Of a stretch of 64,000 nt of DNA, positions 1 through 11,000 are shown one piece after another (positions within the stretch are counted from its first letter, which is position 1; each line of letters opens with the position of its first letter). Under the pieces are notes generated by a model that worked only from the letters and a program-made list of their open reading frames with translations, ran no database searches and was not told the origin of the DNA. This DNA is from Hymenobacter sp. GOD-10R (GTDB lineage Bacteria; Bacteroidota; Bacteroidia; Cytophagales; Hymenobacteraceae). A program made the translations under genes and the position numbers. The DNA is taken from the NCBI RefSeq assembly GCF_035609205.1, contig NZ_CP141184.1, positions 1,826,501 through 1,890,500 on the forward strand, written 5' to 3'.

Positions 1-636
1 CACAAGCAGCGCACCGTCACGATTTGGGACTACGAGCATTTGATTTTGCAGTCATTTCCTGGGGTGTACAAGGTGAAATGCCTGAACCACAGTCGGCTGG
101 ACGCTAGCTTCAAGCTGCATGAGCTAGCTCCGGGCTACGTGACGGTGGTGGTCGTGCCGGATTTGCGCAACGCGCATGCTATCAACCCGCTGGAGCCGAA
201 AGTGGACCTGAATACACTGGCGGCTATCCAGGATTTCTTGCAGCGCCACGCGGGTAAGCTCGTTGGCATTCAGGTAGTGAACCCAGCTTACGAGCGGGTG
301 AAGCTGCATTTCAAGGTGCAGTTTCTACGCGGCTACGCTTTCGCGACTTACCGCAAGAAGCTCCAACAAGACCTGCTAGCCTATCTCTCGCCCTGGGCCT
401 TCGACACCAGCGCCGAGATTCCCTTTGGCGGCACGCTGACCAAGAGCGCGGTTATCAACTACATCGAGCGGCTGCGCTACGTCGATTTCGTCACTGACCT
501 GACCATGCAGCACTTCACCACCAACCCCACGGTGCGCGATGATAATGAGGTAATTACTGCCTCCGACGCTCGGGCTGTGCTCGTGTCCTGTAGCCAACAC
601 GATATTCAACTCTTCACCGAGCCCTGCACCTCATGA
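1..636 (+). CDS. eCIS baseplate J-like protein, C-terminal part (5' end outside window)
   Basis: The reading frame is open from base 1, so the gene begins upstream and only the last 211 codons are visible. The TTG at 40 is not a credible start because the frame continues through it with family-like sequence. The visible part matches the C-terminal half of gp6/gpJ-type baseplate wedge proteins (Afp11/Pvc11 class) of Bacteroidota contractile injection systems, including the stretches 'IWDYEHLILQSFPGVYKVKC' and 'YVTVVVVPDLRN'. These proteins form the baseplate wedge that triggers sheath contraction. The stop codon overlaps the next start (ATGA at 633), which indicates translational coupling within an eCIS operon. 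The family call rests on recognition of the sequence and on gene order. Confidence 0.8.
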   Translation, partial: HKQRTVTIWDYEHLILQSFPGVYKVKCLNHSRLDASFKLHELAPGYVTVVVVPDLRNAHAINPLEPKVDLNTLAAIQDFLQRHAGKLVGIQVVNPAYERVKLHFKVQFLRGYAFATYRKKLQQDLLAYLSPWAFDTSAEIPFGGTLTKSAVINYIERLRYVDFVTDLTMQHFTTNPTVRDDNEVITASDARAVLVSCSQHDIQLFTEPCTS

Positions 637-3320
637 GCGAGAGCATCACCATATCGACCGCGCCGCCGGAGTGGAAAGCCTCGGATTGGGAAGCGCTGCG
701 CGAGGCAGGGCTAGCCTACATTGAGCAGTACGCCCACACGCTCTGGACCGACTACAACCGCCACGACCCCGGTATCACCACGCTGGAGCTGCTGTGCTAC
801 GCCATTACTGACCTGAGCCAGCGCACGGCGCTGGATATAAAGGACTTGCTCACGTCCTCGTACGGCAGCGCGGCCCAGATGCAGGCTAGCTTCCCGACCG
901 TAGCGCAGGTGCTGCCGACGTGCCCCGTGTCGGAGCTGGACTACCGCAAGCTGTTTATCGACCTAGAGGGTGTGCGCAATGCCTGGCTGGCGAAAGCCGC
1001 GCCTGCTCAAACCATCTACGTCAACGCCAAAGAAGCTGACCCGCACAAGCGCCTGAGCCGCACGCCGGTGCCGGGCAGTTCGCTCTCCTTCGATCTGAAT
1101 GGATTGTATGACCTGAAAATCGACTTAGATCCGTATTTTATTGCAGAAGAAGTAGAAGCCGGCCATGCCGCCGATGAGGCTGCGGCCCGCAAGGCAGTGC
1201 TGGAAAAAGTCCGGGGAACCTACGTGGCGCACCGCGACTTGTGCGAAGATTACGCGTTGATTGCGGAAGTGCCGGTGCAGAAAATCATGTTCTGCGCTGA
1301 TGTCGATCTAGCCCCAGATGCTAATGTGAGCGAGGTCTACGCCCAGATTTTGCTAGTCGTGAATCAGTACCTAGCTCCGCCCATAAAGCGCTATTCGCTG
1401 GCTGAGATGCAAGCCAAAACCGACGCCGACGGCAACCCGCTCACGATAGACCAGATCTTCGAAGGGCCGCTGCTGGAAACTGGGTTCATCCTGGATAGTG
1501 AGCTGGAAGCCAGCGAGCTGCGCCGCGTAGTGTATACCTCCGACCTCATCAACCTGATTATGGGGATAGAAGGGGTGGAAGGGCTAAGAAAGGTGCAGCT
1601 AAACGAGTTGATTGAAGAAGCTGGCAAGCCGTGCACGGATTGGAAAACCAAGGACTCCACGGGGCACCGGTGGTGCCTGCCGATCCGCGAAGGGTATCAG
1701 CCGCAGCTTTGCGCCGAGCGAGTAGCCCTAGCTTTCTACAAAGACATTATCCCAGTCGGGAGCCTTGCCGATAAGAAGAAAGCCTTGCTGCGCCTCGCGG
1801 AGCTGGAAAAAGCTGCTTACCAAGCCAATCAGAAGCAGGTGAACGACTTGCCAGTGCCCACCGGCGCCGTGTACGCGCTGAACGAGTATCGCTCGGTGGC
1901 CAATGACTTTCCGCAGAACTACGGCATCGGTCCTTACGGGCTGCCCGACTCAGCCTCTGGGGAGCGCCACAGTCAGGCCAAGCAGCTGAAGGGATACCTG
2001 CTGTTTTTCGACCAACTCCTAACCAACTACCTAGCTCAGCTAGCTAACCTGAAGAACTTCTTTGGAACGGATGCTAGCGCGCTGCAAACCTATTTTGGCC
2101 AAGTAGTTAGTGCCCGCGACATGGTGGGCGTGGACGAGCTATACGTGAACTACGCCGACTTGCCAGATACCCTCGACGATGTGCTGGCGGAGCAAGAAGG
2201 CTACCGTGAAAACCCTGAGCGCAAGAACCGCTTTCTGGACCATCTGCTGGCTAGGTTCGCGGAGAACTTCAACGAGTACGCGCTGCTCATGCACAGCTTA
2301 TATGGCGAGCGAAGCGACCAGGAAATAGCCCACGACAAAGCCGCGCTGCTCCAGGACTACCCCAACTTCTGCAACGCCCGCGCTTACAACTATTGCGAGC
2401 CCGCCTGGGAAACCGACAATGTAGCGGGAACTACGCGCCGCATTGCACGGCTGGCGGGTATGCGCAACTTTCAGGCGCACGGCGCGGCGGCTCTCATCGT
2501 GCTAGAAGCAGTACCCGATACCAACGACACAACCCAGTTCCGCTTCCAGTTGCACGCACCAGCTGCGGGTATGCCGAGCAAGGTGTATTTGATTTCAGAA
2601 CAGCTATTTGCGACGAAAGCATTAGCTGAGAAGGTGATGCGCAAAGTCTTCAATCCCGTGCCGCGCCGAGAGCAGTTCTTAGTGGAAGGCGGTTCGGTGT
2701 GGCCCAACAACTACCTGCTGCGCGATCTAGAGGGTAATATCATAGCACAGTGCCCACGCGTGTTCGTGGATGCCGAGGAAGCCTGGGACGATATAGATGA
2801 AGCCTTGGATGCGCTGGTGTACGGCGGTGAGGCCTTGTTCTTGGTCGAGCACCTGCTGCTGCGCCCCGACCCGCTGAACCCGGCCGAAGGCTGGATGTCG
2901 GTGTGTGCGGAGCCGGACGGCACCTTCTGCGAGCCGCTAGACCCCTACAGCTTCCGTGTGAGCGTGGTGCTGCCGGGCTACACCACCCGCTTCCGCAACG
3001 TGGACTACCGGCGCTACCTCGAAAAGATAATCAGGCTGGAACTGCCGGCGCACGTGCTGGCCCGCATCTGTTGGGTGAGTCGGGAACACTTGGCCGAGTT
3101 TGAGCAGAAACTACAGCAGTGGCTCACGCAGAAGGCTGCGGCCTGCGGCACGAAGGATAATACTGCCTATGCTCTAGCTCTCAAAGAGCTGATTCTAATT
3201 CTCGAAAAGCTGCACACCATCTATCCGCCCGGCGTGCTGCACAACTGCGATAATGCCGACGAGGAAAACCCCATCGTGCTAGGTCGCAGCACCCTAGGGT
3301 CGGTTGAAAAAGAGAAATGA
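633..3320 (+). CDS. eCIS large baseplate-associated protein (Afp12-like position)
   Basis: This is an 895-residue cytosolic-type protein without signal peptide or membrane segments. It starts on an ATG that overlaps the stop of the baseplate-J gene. The N-terminal region carries 'YNRHDPGITTLELLCYAITD', a motif shared by large baseplate proteins of Bacteroidota eCIS. The C-terminal region ('LFLVEHLLLRPDP', then 'PAHVLARICWVS') also recurs in this family. By position it corresponds to Afp12/Pvc12, which helps connect baseplate wedges to the sheath and fibres. No enzymatic motif was seen. It is followed by a palindromic element and then by the next eCIS gene, so the operon may be punctuated here. 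The precise structural role is inferred from order. Confidence 0.75.
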   Translation: MSESITISTAPPEWKASDWEALREAGLAYIEQYAHTLWTDYNRHDPGITTLELLCYAITDLSQRTALDIKDLLTSSYGSAAQMQASFPTVAQVLPTCPVSELDYRKLFIDLEGVRNAWLAKAAPAQTIYVNAKEADPHKRLSRTPVPGSSLSFDLNGLYDLKIDLDPYFIAEEVEAGHAADEAAARKAVLEKVRGTYVAHRDLCEDYALIAEVPVQKIMFCADVDLAPDANVSEVYAQILLVVNQYLAPPIKRYSLAEMQAKTDADGNPLTIDQIFEGPLLETGFILDSELEASELRRVVYTSDLINLIMGIEGVEGLRKVQLNELIEEAGKPCTDWKTKDSTGHRWCLPIREGYQPQLCAERVALAFYKDIIPVGSLADKKKALLRLAELEKAAYQANQKQVNDLPVPTGAVYALNEYRSVANDFPQNYGIGPYGLPDSASGERHSQAKQLKGYLLFFDQLLTNYLAQLANLKNFFGTDASALQTYFGQVVSARDMVGVDELYVNYADLPDTLDDVLAEQEGYRENPERKNRFLDHLLARFAENFNEYALLMHSLYGERSDQEIAHDKAALLQDYPNFCNARAYNYCEPAWETDNVAGTTRRIARLAGMRNFQAHGAAALIVLEAVPDTNDTTQFRFQLHAPAAGMPSKVYLISEQLFATKALAEKVMRKVFNPVPRREQFLVEGGSVWPNNYLLRDLEGNIIAQCPRVFVDAEEAWDDIDEALDALVYGGEALFLVEHLLLRPDPLNPAEGWMSVCAEPDGTFCEPLDPYSFRVSVVLPGYTTRFRNVDYRRYLEKIIRLELPAHVLARICWVSREHLAEFEQKLQQWLTQKAAACGTKDNTAYALALKELILILEKLHTIYPPGVLHNCDNADEENPIVLGRSTLGSVEKEK

Positions 3321-3336
3321 ACCATAAAATAAGAAC

Positions 3337-3555
3337 GTCATGCTGAGCTTGCCGAAGCATCTCGCCCGCTTCGTTGCGGACGCCAGAACGATGTAGAGAC
3401 GCAATAGTTGGAGTATCCTCGTTGCACGATCTAGGTCAGAACGACTGATTTAGAACAACCTAGGTAAACAACATCAGCAACGCCGAGACGCAAAGTGTTG
3501 CGTCTTTACGCTAAGCAATGAAGCGGGCGAGATGCTTCAGCAAGCTCAGCATGAC
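3337..3555. repeat. Palindromic intergenic element, full copy (copy A)
   Basis: The 321-bp gap between two eCIS genes is largely filled by this element. The outer arms, 3337-3372 and 3520-3555, are reverse complements over 36 bp with one mismatch. Near the middle lies the core TCGTTGCACGA (3419-3429) followed by CTAGGTCAGAACG. A second copy with a well-preserved left end and a degraded right end is at 41442-41643. The element could fold into a long hairpin in RNA and may reduce read-through into the downstream eCIS genes; that effect is inference. Confidence 0.85.
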
Positions 3556-3641
3556 AGACGATTATAGCACGATAGCCGACCTGGTTGCCTGGGTCCAAAA
3601 CCTGGCTAGCCTCCGCATTCCACATTCAGCATTTCACCGCC

Positions 3642-6600
3642 ATGTCGAATCCTTATCTATCCACTCTGCCCGCGCCCTTCGACCCGAGCAACTATGGGCT
3701 GACCGTGTTTCAGCCTGACATGGTACTGACTGCCGATCAGTTGAACAAGCTCTTCGGCTTCTTGCTAGGCCAGGAGCAGCAAACCCGCACGCGGCTGATT
3801 GGCGTGGGCGTGGTGTGCGGCTTGCATGTGGGGCTAGGGCAGGGGCGAGCGGGTGGCGTGACGGTGTCGGTGGGCTGCGGCGTGACGACTGAAGGTGACC
3901 TGCTTAGCATCGAAGCTAGCACAACCTACACGCGCTTTGCACCTTATGATCTGAGCGCACACCCGGTGTACGCGCCCTTTCAGGTGATTGGTGGGCTGCA
4001 ATTGTGGGAAATCTTTCCGGAGCCCAAAGCTAGCCCCACGCGCCCCGAACAGGACACGAACACATTGACGCAGCTCGACCTAGCCGACAAAGTTGTGCTG
4101 CTCTACCTGGAAAGCGCCGTGAAAGCGGCCGACGAATGCACCGGCGTGGCCTGCGACAACAAAGGCGACGCTTACAACAACCGCCTTCACGTGCTGCTGG
4201 TACGCCAAACCGACGCCGATGCACTCATTGCTGCCGAGCACCGCGAGCTAGCTGCTGCCTATACGCGCCTGCCGGTGCTGGCCATGCCCCGCGTGCGCTT
4301 AGATGATCGGGGCTACGCGCCGTCGTTGCAGCGCTTCCAGAATTTCCTGAGTCGGGCCGCTACTACGTTTGGCAATGAACTGAAGCATGCGTATAGTTTA
4401 ATCAAAGACGTGGGCGGTATCACCTCGCCAGCGGTGTGGATTAAACTGTTGCTCAGCAAAGTAAACACTGTCAGCAGAGATGCGCGCAGCCAATACGTGT
4501 ACGACTGGCTCAAGGATCTGCACGATGCGTACGAGGAGTTTCGGCAGGCTACTCGGCACTGGCTGGTGTTGTGCATGCCGCCCGAAACGGCCTTCCCGAA
4601 GCACTTGCTGCTAGGGGAGCTGGTGCTAGCTCCCGGCTTGTGCAAGCCGCAGTACCGGCATGCGTTTCGGCCCTCGCCCGCCGTGACGGAAGAGAAGGAA
4701 GCACGCGAACGAGCTGTGGCTTTCTACCAACGTATCGGCAAGCTGATTGAGAACTTTGAAGTGCCGGCCACGCGCACCACAACCCAAGCTTCGTTGAGCT
4801 TCGTTGCTGCGTCGCGGACTAACGTCTTCGCGCTACCAGCCATCGGCATCACACCGGACCACTACCGGGTCGCACCGATTGATAAGCGGGCCCTGCCGTT
4901 CTACTACAAGCCCGAAACTCGTCCGTTCTGGAGCTATGCGCTAGCTCGGGTGTGCCGTTCGGCGTGGGTGGCTTCGTATCATCCGCCGCTGGCGGGGGCA
5001 CCGCCGGAGGTGGTGCAGTCGTTCCGTTTTGGCATCGAAACGGTTCCTTTTTATCGGATTGAAGGCTTCCTCGGGGCGGGCTTGGTACCGACGCTGACCA
5101 AGCTGCTGGCCCTCCGTCAAGAATACAACCTAGCTTTCGACGTACTCGCCCTGCGCGCCGACGCCAACCAGCGCCTCGTAACCTTCGGCGAAGCCTTTGA
5201 CTTCGGCGACCTGCAAGCCGACTTTGATGACTTGCTGGCGCAGATTCATTGCCTAGAGAAGGAGTTGAAAACAGCCGCGCCCATCGCGCCGCTGAACGTG
5301 GTGCTGCAACTGCCAGAAGATGCCTTTGCCAAAACGCTGATTCCTTACCAGCGCGTTCTGCAAACAATGAGCAGAGAACAGCCGCCTGCGCAGTGCATCC
5401 TAGATAAGCTGCCGCTACTACAACGCCTCAACGCTGCCTATCACCGGCGCCGCACCACGTTTGAAGATGCGCTGACGTTTGGTCCCTTCCTGCGCGCCAA
5501 TCCGGGCCTGGAACACGGGGCTGGCGTGCCGCGGGGTGGCACGTTCGTGCTGGTGTACATGGATAACGTAGCAAATGTGCGAGGCGGCTCGCCAGCAGTA
5601 GTAGCCGATTTCTCCCTGCCTTATATGCGGCCGGCGCGCGGCAACGGCGTGCAGTTTGTGCTGCCCCAACCACCGCCCGGCATCGCGCTACCCAAAACGA
5701 CGTTCTGCCTAAACGAAGAACCTAGCCTGATTGAAATAACGCCCCTCGGCGGCTCTTTTGTGGATGCCCTAGTGACGCAAAAAGGCGGAAGTTTCTTCTT
5801 CAATCCCACGGTTGTGGGACGTCATACGCTCACGTACCGGGCGCCGGATAGCCAAACGGTTTCGATAGAGGTGGAAGTGCTGCCGCTACCCACCCCTAGG
5901 TTTCGCTTTAGCGTGCCCGCCCGGGCTAAAGTCGGCACCATCGCCTTTGCCAACCTAAGCTCCGATGCCACGGAAGTAACTTGGGATTTTGGCGACGGCT
6001 CGCCCACGGAAACTATTACGCTCAGCAGCACCGTGAACGGCAACACCCAGCACCTCTACCAACTCAAAGAAGATGGGTCGGGCGAGTTCCGGGTGACCTT
6101 GGCGGCCTCCAACGGCGGCTGCAACGCTAGCGCCGAGCCGCAGACGGTGACGTTCAAGCCGTTGCCTACCATCAAGCTGGAAATAAAGTCGCCTATTGTA
6201 TGCTTTGGCACGGACAACCAAGTACTAGCGCAGCCGGAGGGTGGCGAATTTTCGTCGAAGACGCTGCAAGTCAACGCGCAAGGGCAGTTCACGGCGACGC
6301 AGGAAGGCAAAAACACGATTACCTACAAGTTGGAAGGCGCTACCGCTAGTACCGATGTGTTTGTATTGCCGGGCAACTTCACCATCGAAAACACGCGGCT
6401 CAACCCCGATCAGCGCACCATACACTTTGAAGCAAATATCCTGACGCCACCCGATAGCATTGCTTACGAATGGGTATTCAACAACAAGCCAGTCACGCCC
6501 ACGGAAGTTGTTAAGATCGACAAAACGCGCAGCCGCTTCCTATTCGATGCCGACATCGCGCCCGTGTTTAGCACCAACATTCCGGTTGGTAGTGGCTTGC

Positions 6601-6671
6601 TGGTGCTGACCATGAAGCAAGGCGCAGAGCGGTTCTGTGGGCCCATTCGCGGACAGGTTCAGGTAGGGTAA
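3642..6671 (+). CDS. eCIS-associated PKD-domain particle protein
   Basis: I chose the ATG at 3642 (1009 residues) over a TTG 57 bp upstream, because homologous sequence begins at 'MSNPYLSTLPAPFDPSNYGL'. The N-terminal third contains 'MVLTADQLNKLFGFLLGQEQ' and 'IGVGVVCGL', a block that I associate with Bacteroidota eCIS loci. A central helical part follows. The C-terminal third is Ig/PKD-like, with 'VTWDFGDGSPTE' near residue 785. PKD folds are common in exposed fibre or cap proteins. There is no signal peptide, which fits a protein assembled onto a particle in the cytoplasm. The gene ends 8 bp before the tape-measure gene. The function within the particle (cap, fibre or spike accessory) is unresolved. 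Confidence 0.75.
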   Translation: MSNPYLSTLPAPFDPSNYGLTVFQPDMVLTADQLNKLFGFLLGQEQQTRTRLIGVGVVCGLHVGLGQGRAGGVTVSVGCGVTTEGDLLSIEASTTYTRFAPYDLSAHPVYAPFQVIGGLQLWEIFPEPKASPTRPEQDTNTLTQLDLADKVVLLYLESAVKAADECTGVACDNKGDAYNNRLHVLLVRQTDADALIAAEHRELAAAYTRLPVLAMPRVRLDDRGYAPSLQRFQNFLSRAATTFGNELKHAYSLIKDVGGITSPAVWIKLLLSKVNTVSRDARSQYVYDWLKDLHDAYEEFRQATRHWLVLCMPPETAFPKHLLLGELVLAPGLCKPQYRHAFRPSPAVTEEKEARERAVAFYQRIGKLIENFEVPATRTTTQASLSFVAASRTNVFALPAIGITPDHYRVAPIDKRALPFYYKPETRPFWSYALARVCRSAWVASYHPPLAGAPPEVVQSFRFGIETVPFYRIEGFLGAGLVPTLTKLLALRQEYNLAFDVLALRADANQRLVTFGEAFDFGDLQADFDDLLAQIHCLEKELKTAAPIAPLNVVLQLPEDAFAKTLIPYQRVLQTMSREQPPAQCILDKLPLLQRLNAAYHRRRTTFEDALTFGPFLRANPGLEHGAGVPRGGTFVLVYMDNVANVRGGSPAVVADFSLPYMRPARGNGVQFVLPQPPPGIALPKTTFCLNEEPSLIEITPLGGSFVDALVTQKGGSFFFNPTVVGRHTLTYRAPDSQTVSIEVEVLPLPTPRFRFSVPARAKVGTIAFANLSSDATEVTWDFGDGSPTETITLSSTVNGNTQHLYQLKEDGSGEFRVTLAASNGGCNASAEPQTVTFKPLPTIKLEIKSPIVCFGTDNQVLAQPEGGEFSSKTLQVNAQGQFTATQEGKNTITYKLEGATASTDVFVLPGNFTIENTRLNPDQRTIHFEANILTPPDSIAYEWVFNNKPVTPTEVVKIDKTRSRFLFDADIAPVFSTNIPVGSGLLVLTMKQGAERFCGPIRGQVQVG

Positions 6672-6679
6672 ATTGACTC

Positions 6680-8053
6680 ATGACAGGTATGCCTTCGACT
6701 AGTCCGCACATAATCAATCGCTTGGTTCTGCGTCTGCACCTTGCAGATACTACGGATAGTCGTGAGGTGCAGCAGCGGGCCGAGCAGGAGCTGCAAAGCC
6801 GCCGCTTGTTCTCGTCCCTAGACGAGGTGCTGTCTGAGCTAGGTTCGCCGGACGAGTGGATAACCTTGGAACGAGTAGTGGTAGCCCTGGGTCCCTTGCA
6901 AAGCGCGTTGTTGGAGCGCCAGCTGACCGAGCGCCTACCTGACATGTTGCGGCCCGCAATGGCCGATGCGGTAGCAACAGCGCGCAGCCAAGGCGCCGTT
7001 CGTACCAAGGATGCGCTTGATTTTGAGTCGTTTGTTTACTTCCTAAGAAATGGGGTACTACCCGCTTACAGCTATGTGTTACCCGTACTGCGGCAATGGG
7101 AACCGCAACTGGTAGCGTTGGTTGGGAACCTCAGCAGTGACCAGCAAGCTAGCCTCCGACAAGCACTGACCAGCGCAAATGCCCGCCAGCGTCTGATGAC
7201 TCAGTTCTCAGTGTTGCTATGGCTGGCCGTTGGAACGGCACTAGAACCCGCTGTCGCAACTCAGCTGCGGCAGTTAGCTGAGCTGTTGCTACAAATGCGG
7301 CATCTGCCATACGATGAGGCCGCGGTGCCTTTGGATAGCCTCATGTGGGAGAAGATAATGCAGCGGCTCAGCTATGCATTGCCTACCAACTGGCCTTTGG
7401 TAATCAAGCAGATAACAGCCGTGAATAAAGCGGCAGAATCGCGGCAGTTGGAAACCGCACGGAATCTGTTGGCGGAGCTACTGAGTGGCGAAAATCTGTT
7501 GGCGTCCGTCACACACCGCGATGCGGAAGAGGAGCTAGCCAGCGACGTTCATTTTGTGGAAAATGCCGGGGTCGTGCTGCTGCATCCTTTCTTGGCGGTT
7601 TGCTTCGAAGCATGTGGTTGGCTGACTGATGGAACATTTCGCAACGAGACAGTGCAAATGCAGGCCGTGCGGTTGATTCATTTTCTGGCTACCGGCAACA
7701 GCCAAGCAGCTGAGTACGAACTGTTAGTGCCCAAGCTACTGTGCGGCATGCCGGCGCATCAGCCGCAAAATGCCCGTGTGCGCCTCCCCAGGCAGGCCCG
7801 CGTAGAAGGGTTGGCGCTGTTGAATGCTGCGATTGAACACTGGCAGGCACTAAAAAACACTTCGCCGGCGGGCTTGCGTGAAGGCTTTCTGCAGCGTGAT
7901 GGCAAACTGGAGCGTTCCGCCGATGGCCGTTGGACCCTAACCGTCGAGCAGAAAGCCCAGGATCTGTTGCTCGATCAGCTGCCCTACGGCTGGGGCCTAG
8001 GGGTGGTGCAACTGCCTTGGATGCCACAGCGGCTAATGATAAACTGGGGGTAA
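6680..8053 (+). CDS. Contractile injection system tape measure protein
   Basis: This 457-residue protein shows the features of the CIS_TMP family. The start region is 'IINRLVLRLHLAD', followed by a segment that begins helices paired along the tube. A highly typical block, 'NAGVVLLHPFLAVCFEACGW', lies near residues 293-312, followed by 'AVRLIHFLATG' and 'ELLVPKLLCGMP'. In Afp/PVC systems the equivalent protein (Afp14/Pvc14) sets the length of the inner tube during assembly. It sits 8 bp after the PKD-protein gene and 21 bp before the putative cargo gene, consistent with one operon. At 457 residues it is short for a tape measure, but this is typical of Bacteroidota members. Confidence 0.88.
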   Translation: MTGMPSTSPHIINRLVLRLHLADTTDSREVQQRAEQELQSRRLFSSLDEVLSELGSPDEWITLERVVVALGPLQSALLERQLTERLPDMLRPAMADAVATARSQGAVRTKDALDFESFVYFLRNGVLPAYSYVLPVLRQWEPQLVALVGNLSSDQQASLRQALTSANARQRLMTQFSVLLWLAVGTALEPAVATQLRQLAELLLQMRHLPYDEAAVPLDSLMWEKIMQRLSYALPTNWPLVIKQITAVNKAAESRQLETARNLLAELLSGENLLASVTHRDAEEELASDVHFVENAGVVLLHPFLAVCFEACGWLTDGTFRNETVQMQAVRLIHFLATGNSQAAEYELLVPKLLCGMPAHQPQNARVRLPRQARVEGLALLNAAIEHWQALKNTSPAGLREGFLQRDGKLERSADGRWTLTVEQKAQDLLLDQLPYGWGLGVVQLPWMPQRLMINWG

Positions 8054-8074
8054 GCACCAGATGCTCGCAGCGCC

Positions 8075-11000
8075 ATGAAAACCCACGCGAAAAAATCGGC
8101 TACCACTACCACCACGTCGGCGCCGACGCTGGCAGGGCGGCCATTTTTCCAGAAAGCAGACCGCCGCAATTTTTTCGAGCAAGCCAGGCAAGCTGCCTTA
8201 GCGCCAGGGAAAAGCGAAATAGTAGGGCGAGAACCGGGGCTACCGCAAAGCCTAGCTACTACGTCTGCGCTGCCTATTGTGCTGAATATAAGCACTGGCA
8301 AGAGGATGCCAGAAGCTTTTCGGCGCATCCTAGAAGTGAGGCAGCTACCTGACGGAAGTATCATGGTCAGCCGCCGAGACCATAAGTTGTTGCCGGTCAA
8401 AAAGCAGGTTGCTGCTGAGCCGTTCGTAGCGCCGCAGCCCAGAACGGATACCAATTCAGCAACTGTTCAACCTGCCGCGAGGGGCGCCGAGAGTAGTGCC
8501 AAGCCCAACGATAAACCTGCTCCCGGCCCTTCAGCGGCACCCATAAAAACGACCGAGCTAGCTACTGCGGAGGGTACCCCAGCGGCCATTCCAACGGCGC
8601 CTAAAAGTCCGCACGAAGACCCAGATTTTCAGAAAGTAATTGCCCAAACGCGGCAGGCCAAGCAGACCCAGAAGGCGCATCAGGAACCAGAGGCCAAGAA
8701 CCTCGCGGTTGCCAAATCAGCGCACCTGCCGGAAGCCGATCAGAAAGCATACAACGACCGCAAACAGCACCTGCAGCTTATCGGCAAGACCGCTGATAAC
8801 ACGAAAAATGCGCAGCAGAAATTTACGGCTGCGCAATTCAAAATGGCTTTGCAAACCGAGCTAGATAGGCTGGGAGAGAAGCTGCCGCACAGCGAGGCTG
8901 ATACCAAGCGCTTCAAGCGGGAGAAGCCCCTGGAAGGCATTAAAAACAATGTGAAGCGGCAGGTGGAATCTGAAAATCAGAAAGTAGCCAGCCCTATCGC
9001 CACCGAAGCTAAGCGCGCGGAACCACCTGCCAGCGGCATTGCGCCTATTAAGCCGGCGTCTTTGGCCGCCGAACCAACGGGTGCCCAACCTAGGTCTATC
9101 AGTCCGGTGGCGGCGGCGCCCAAGCCCATGACCGACCCAGAAATCTCACTAGAAAAAGACCGTCGCTCGCTGGACGAGCTGATGGAGCAAAACCACAACA
9201 CCGAGGAGCAATTTGCGGACTCGAAGGAGCCCAAATTCCAACAGGCCCTAAAAACCAAGAAAGATGCGCAGGCCCAAGCTGATGCCGCTCCGCAGGTGTA
9301 CCGCGCGAAGGAGCAAGCGATTATTAAAGGAGCTCAGCAAACGGCCCGGCAGAGCGCCGGTGCTGGCTTCGGGCTCATGCACTCTTTGCGAAACACGGCA
9401 TTCGGCAACGTTTTTACGAAGCAAACTAACCACGACAAAAGCGACAAAGACGAGCAGAAACGCATAAAAGGCGAGCTTGAAACTATCTACAACGGCACCA
9501 AAAAGAAGGTAGACGAAATTTTCACGGCGCTGGGTACATACGTAGAAGAGACGTTTGAGAAAGAATCGACGGAGGCCAAAACGGCGTTCGAGAAGCGCGT
9601 GGAAGATCAGCTAGACGACATCCACGGTTTAGGCGTGCGGGATTTTTTCTTTGGCGAGGATACTGAGGCCATTGAAACGGTTTTTGCCGCTGAGAAGCAG
9701 AAGTTTATTGATGCCATGGATAGCACGCTCGGCAAGATTTCGGAGCGAGTAGCCAATGATTTAAATGAGGCTGTAGCGTGCATCCACCTCGGGCAGAGCA
9801 ATGCAGAAACGTTTTATAATGGCCTAGATACCAAGCAGCAGGAGCTGGTGAGCGAGGCTATGACCACTTATCGGCTGCAGTTTGCAAACCTAGAGTCTAG
9901 CGTCGATGAAAAGCAAAAGGAGTTAGCGAGCAGCTTGGCCGACTCTTACCAGAAGAACGTGGGTGCGTTGCGCCAGACCTTCGATAAGATCAACGAAGAA
10001 GCGCGCAAAACCTGGATTGAGCGGGCCGCCGACTTTATCAAGGAAGTAGCCCTCACCATTTACCGGCTGGGCGAATTGCTCGTGACGGTGCTCGTGCGCG
10101 TCGCCCACGTCATTGGCGACATCCTGGCGCACCCGATCCGGTTTTTAGAAAACCTGGCGGCAGGTATCAAACAGGGCTTTGCCACCTTCGCCGGGGATTT
10201 TGACAGCTATCTGATCGAGGGTTTCTTCAGCTGGCTGAAGGGGAAAGTAGGTGGGGCCGGCATTAAGCTGCCCGCCAAGCTCGACACGGCCGGCCTGTTT
10301 GGTTTAGCCCTGCAAGTCATTGGACTGACGTATGATAACTTCCGCGACATTGCCATCAGCAAGCTAGGGGCGCCCGTAGTGGCTGCTATCGAGAAGGGCG
10401 TGGAAGGTGCGCAGGAGGTCTACAAGCTCATTCAGCTGGCGCGGGAAGACGTGGGTGCTTTCTGGGTACACATCAAAGAGGTGCTGGCAAATACCGTAGA
10501 TGAGATCTTCGAAAAGATCAAGCAAACGGTGCTTTACGAAACGATTAAGAAGGTGCTGGCTTACATCGTGACGCTGTTTAACCCGGCCGGGGCCTTCATC
10601 AAAGCCGCGCAGGCCATCTACGCCGGCATTCAGTTTTTGATGAACAACATCGAGCGCATTGTCGCGCTGGTGAATGCCTTCCTGGACGGGGTAGAAATGG
10701 CAGTGCAGGGCAACGTAAGTGGCATTGCGGCCAAAGTCATCTTCGGGCTGAAAAACGCCATTGTGCTGGGCATCGATTTTCTGGCGAAACTGCTCGGGCT
10801 AGGTAACTTGTCGGAGAAAGTACACGCCATTATCAAGCAGCTCCGGACGCCTGTCGATCGGGCTCTAGGGTTCGTGGTGGATAAGTTGCTGAAGCCGGTA
10901 GTGCGCTTCATTCAGGGCGGCAACACGCCCGGCGAGCGAGTCAGCAACGCGTTGGCCGCGGCCGTGCCCATCGTCAACCGCTTCGCGGGCCGGCCCGTCG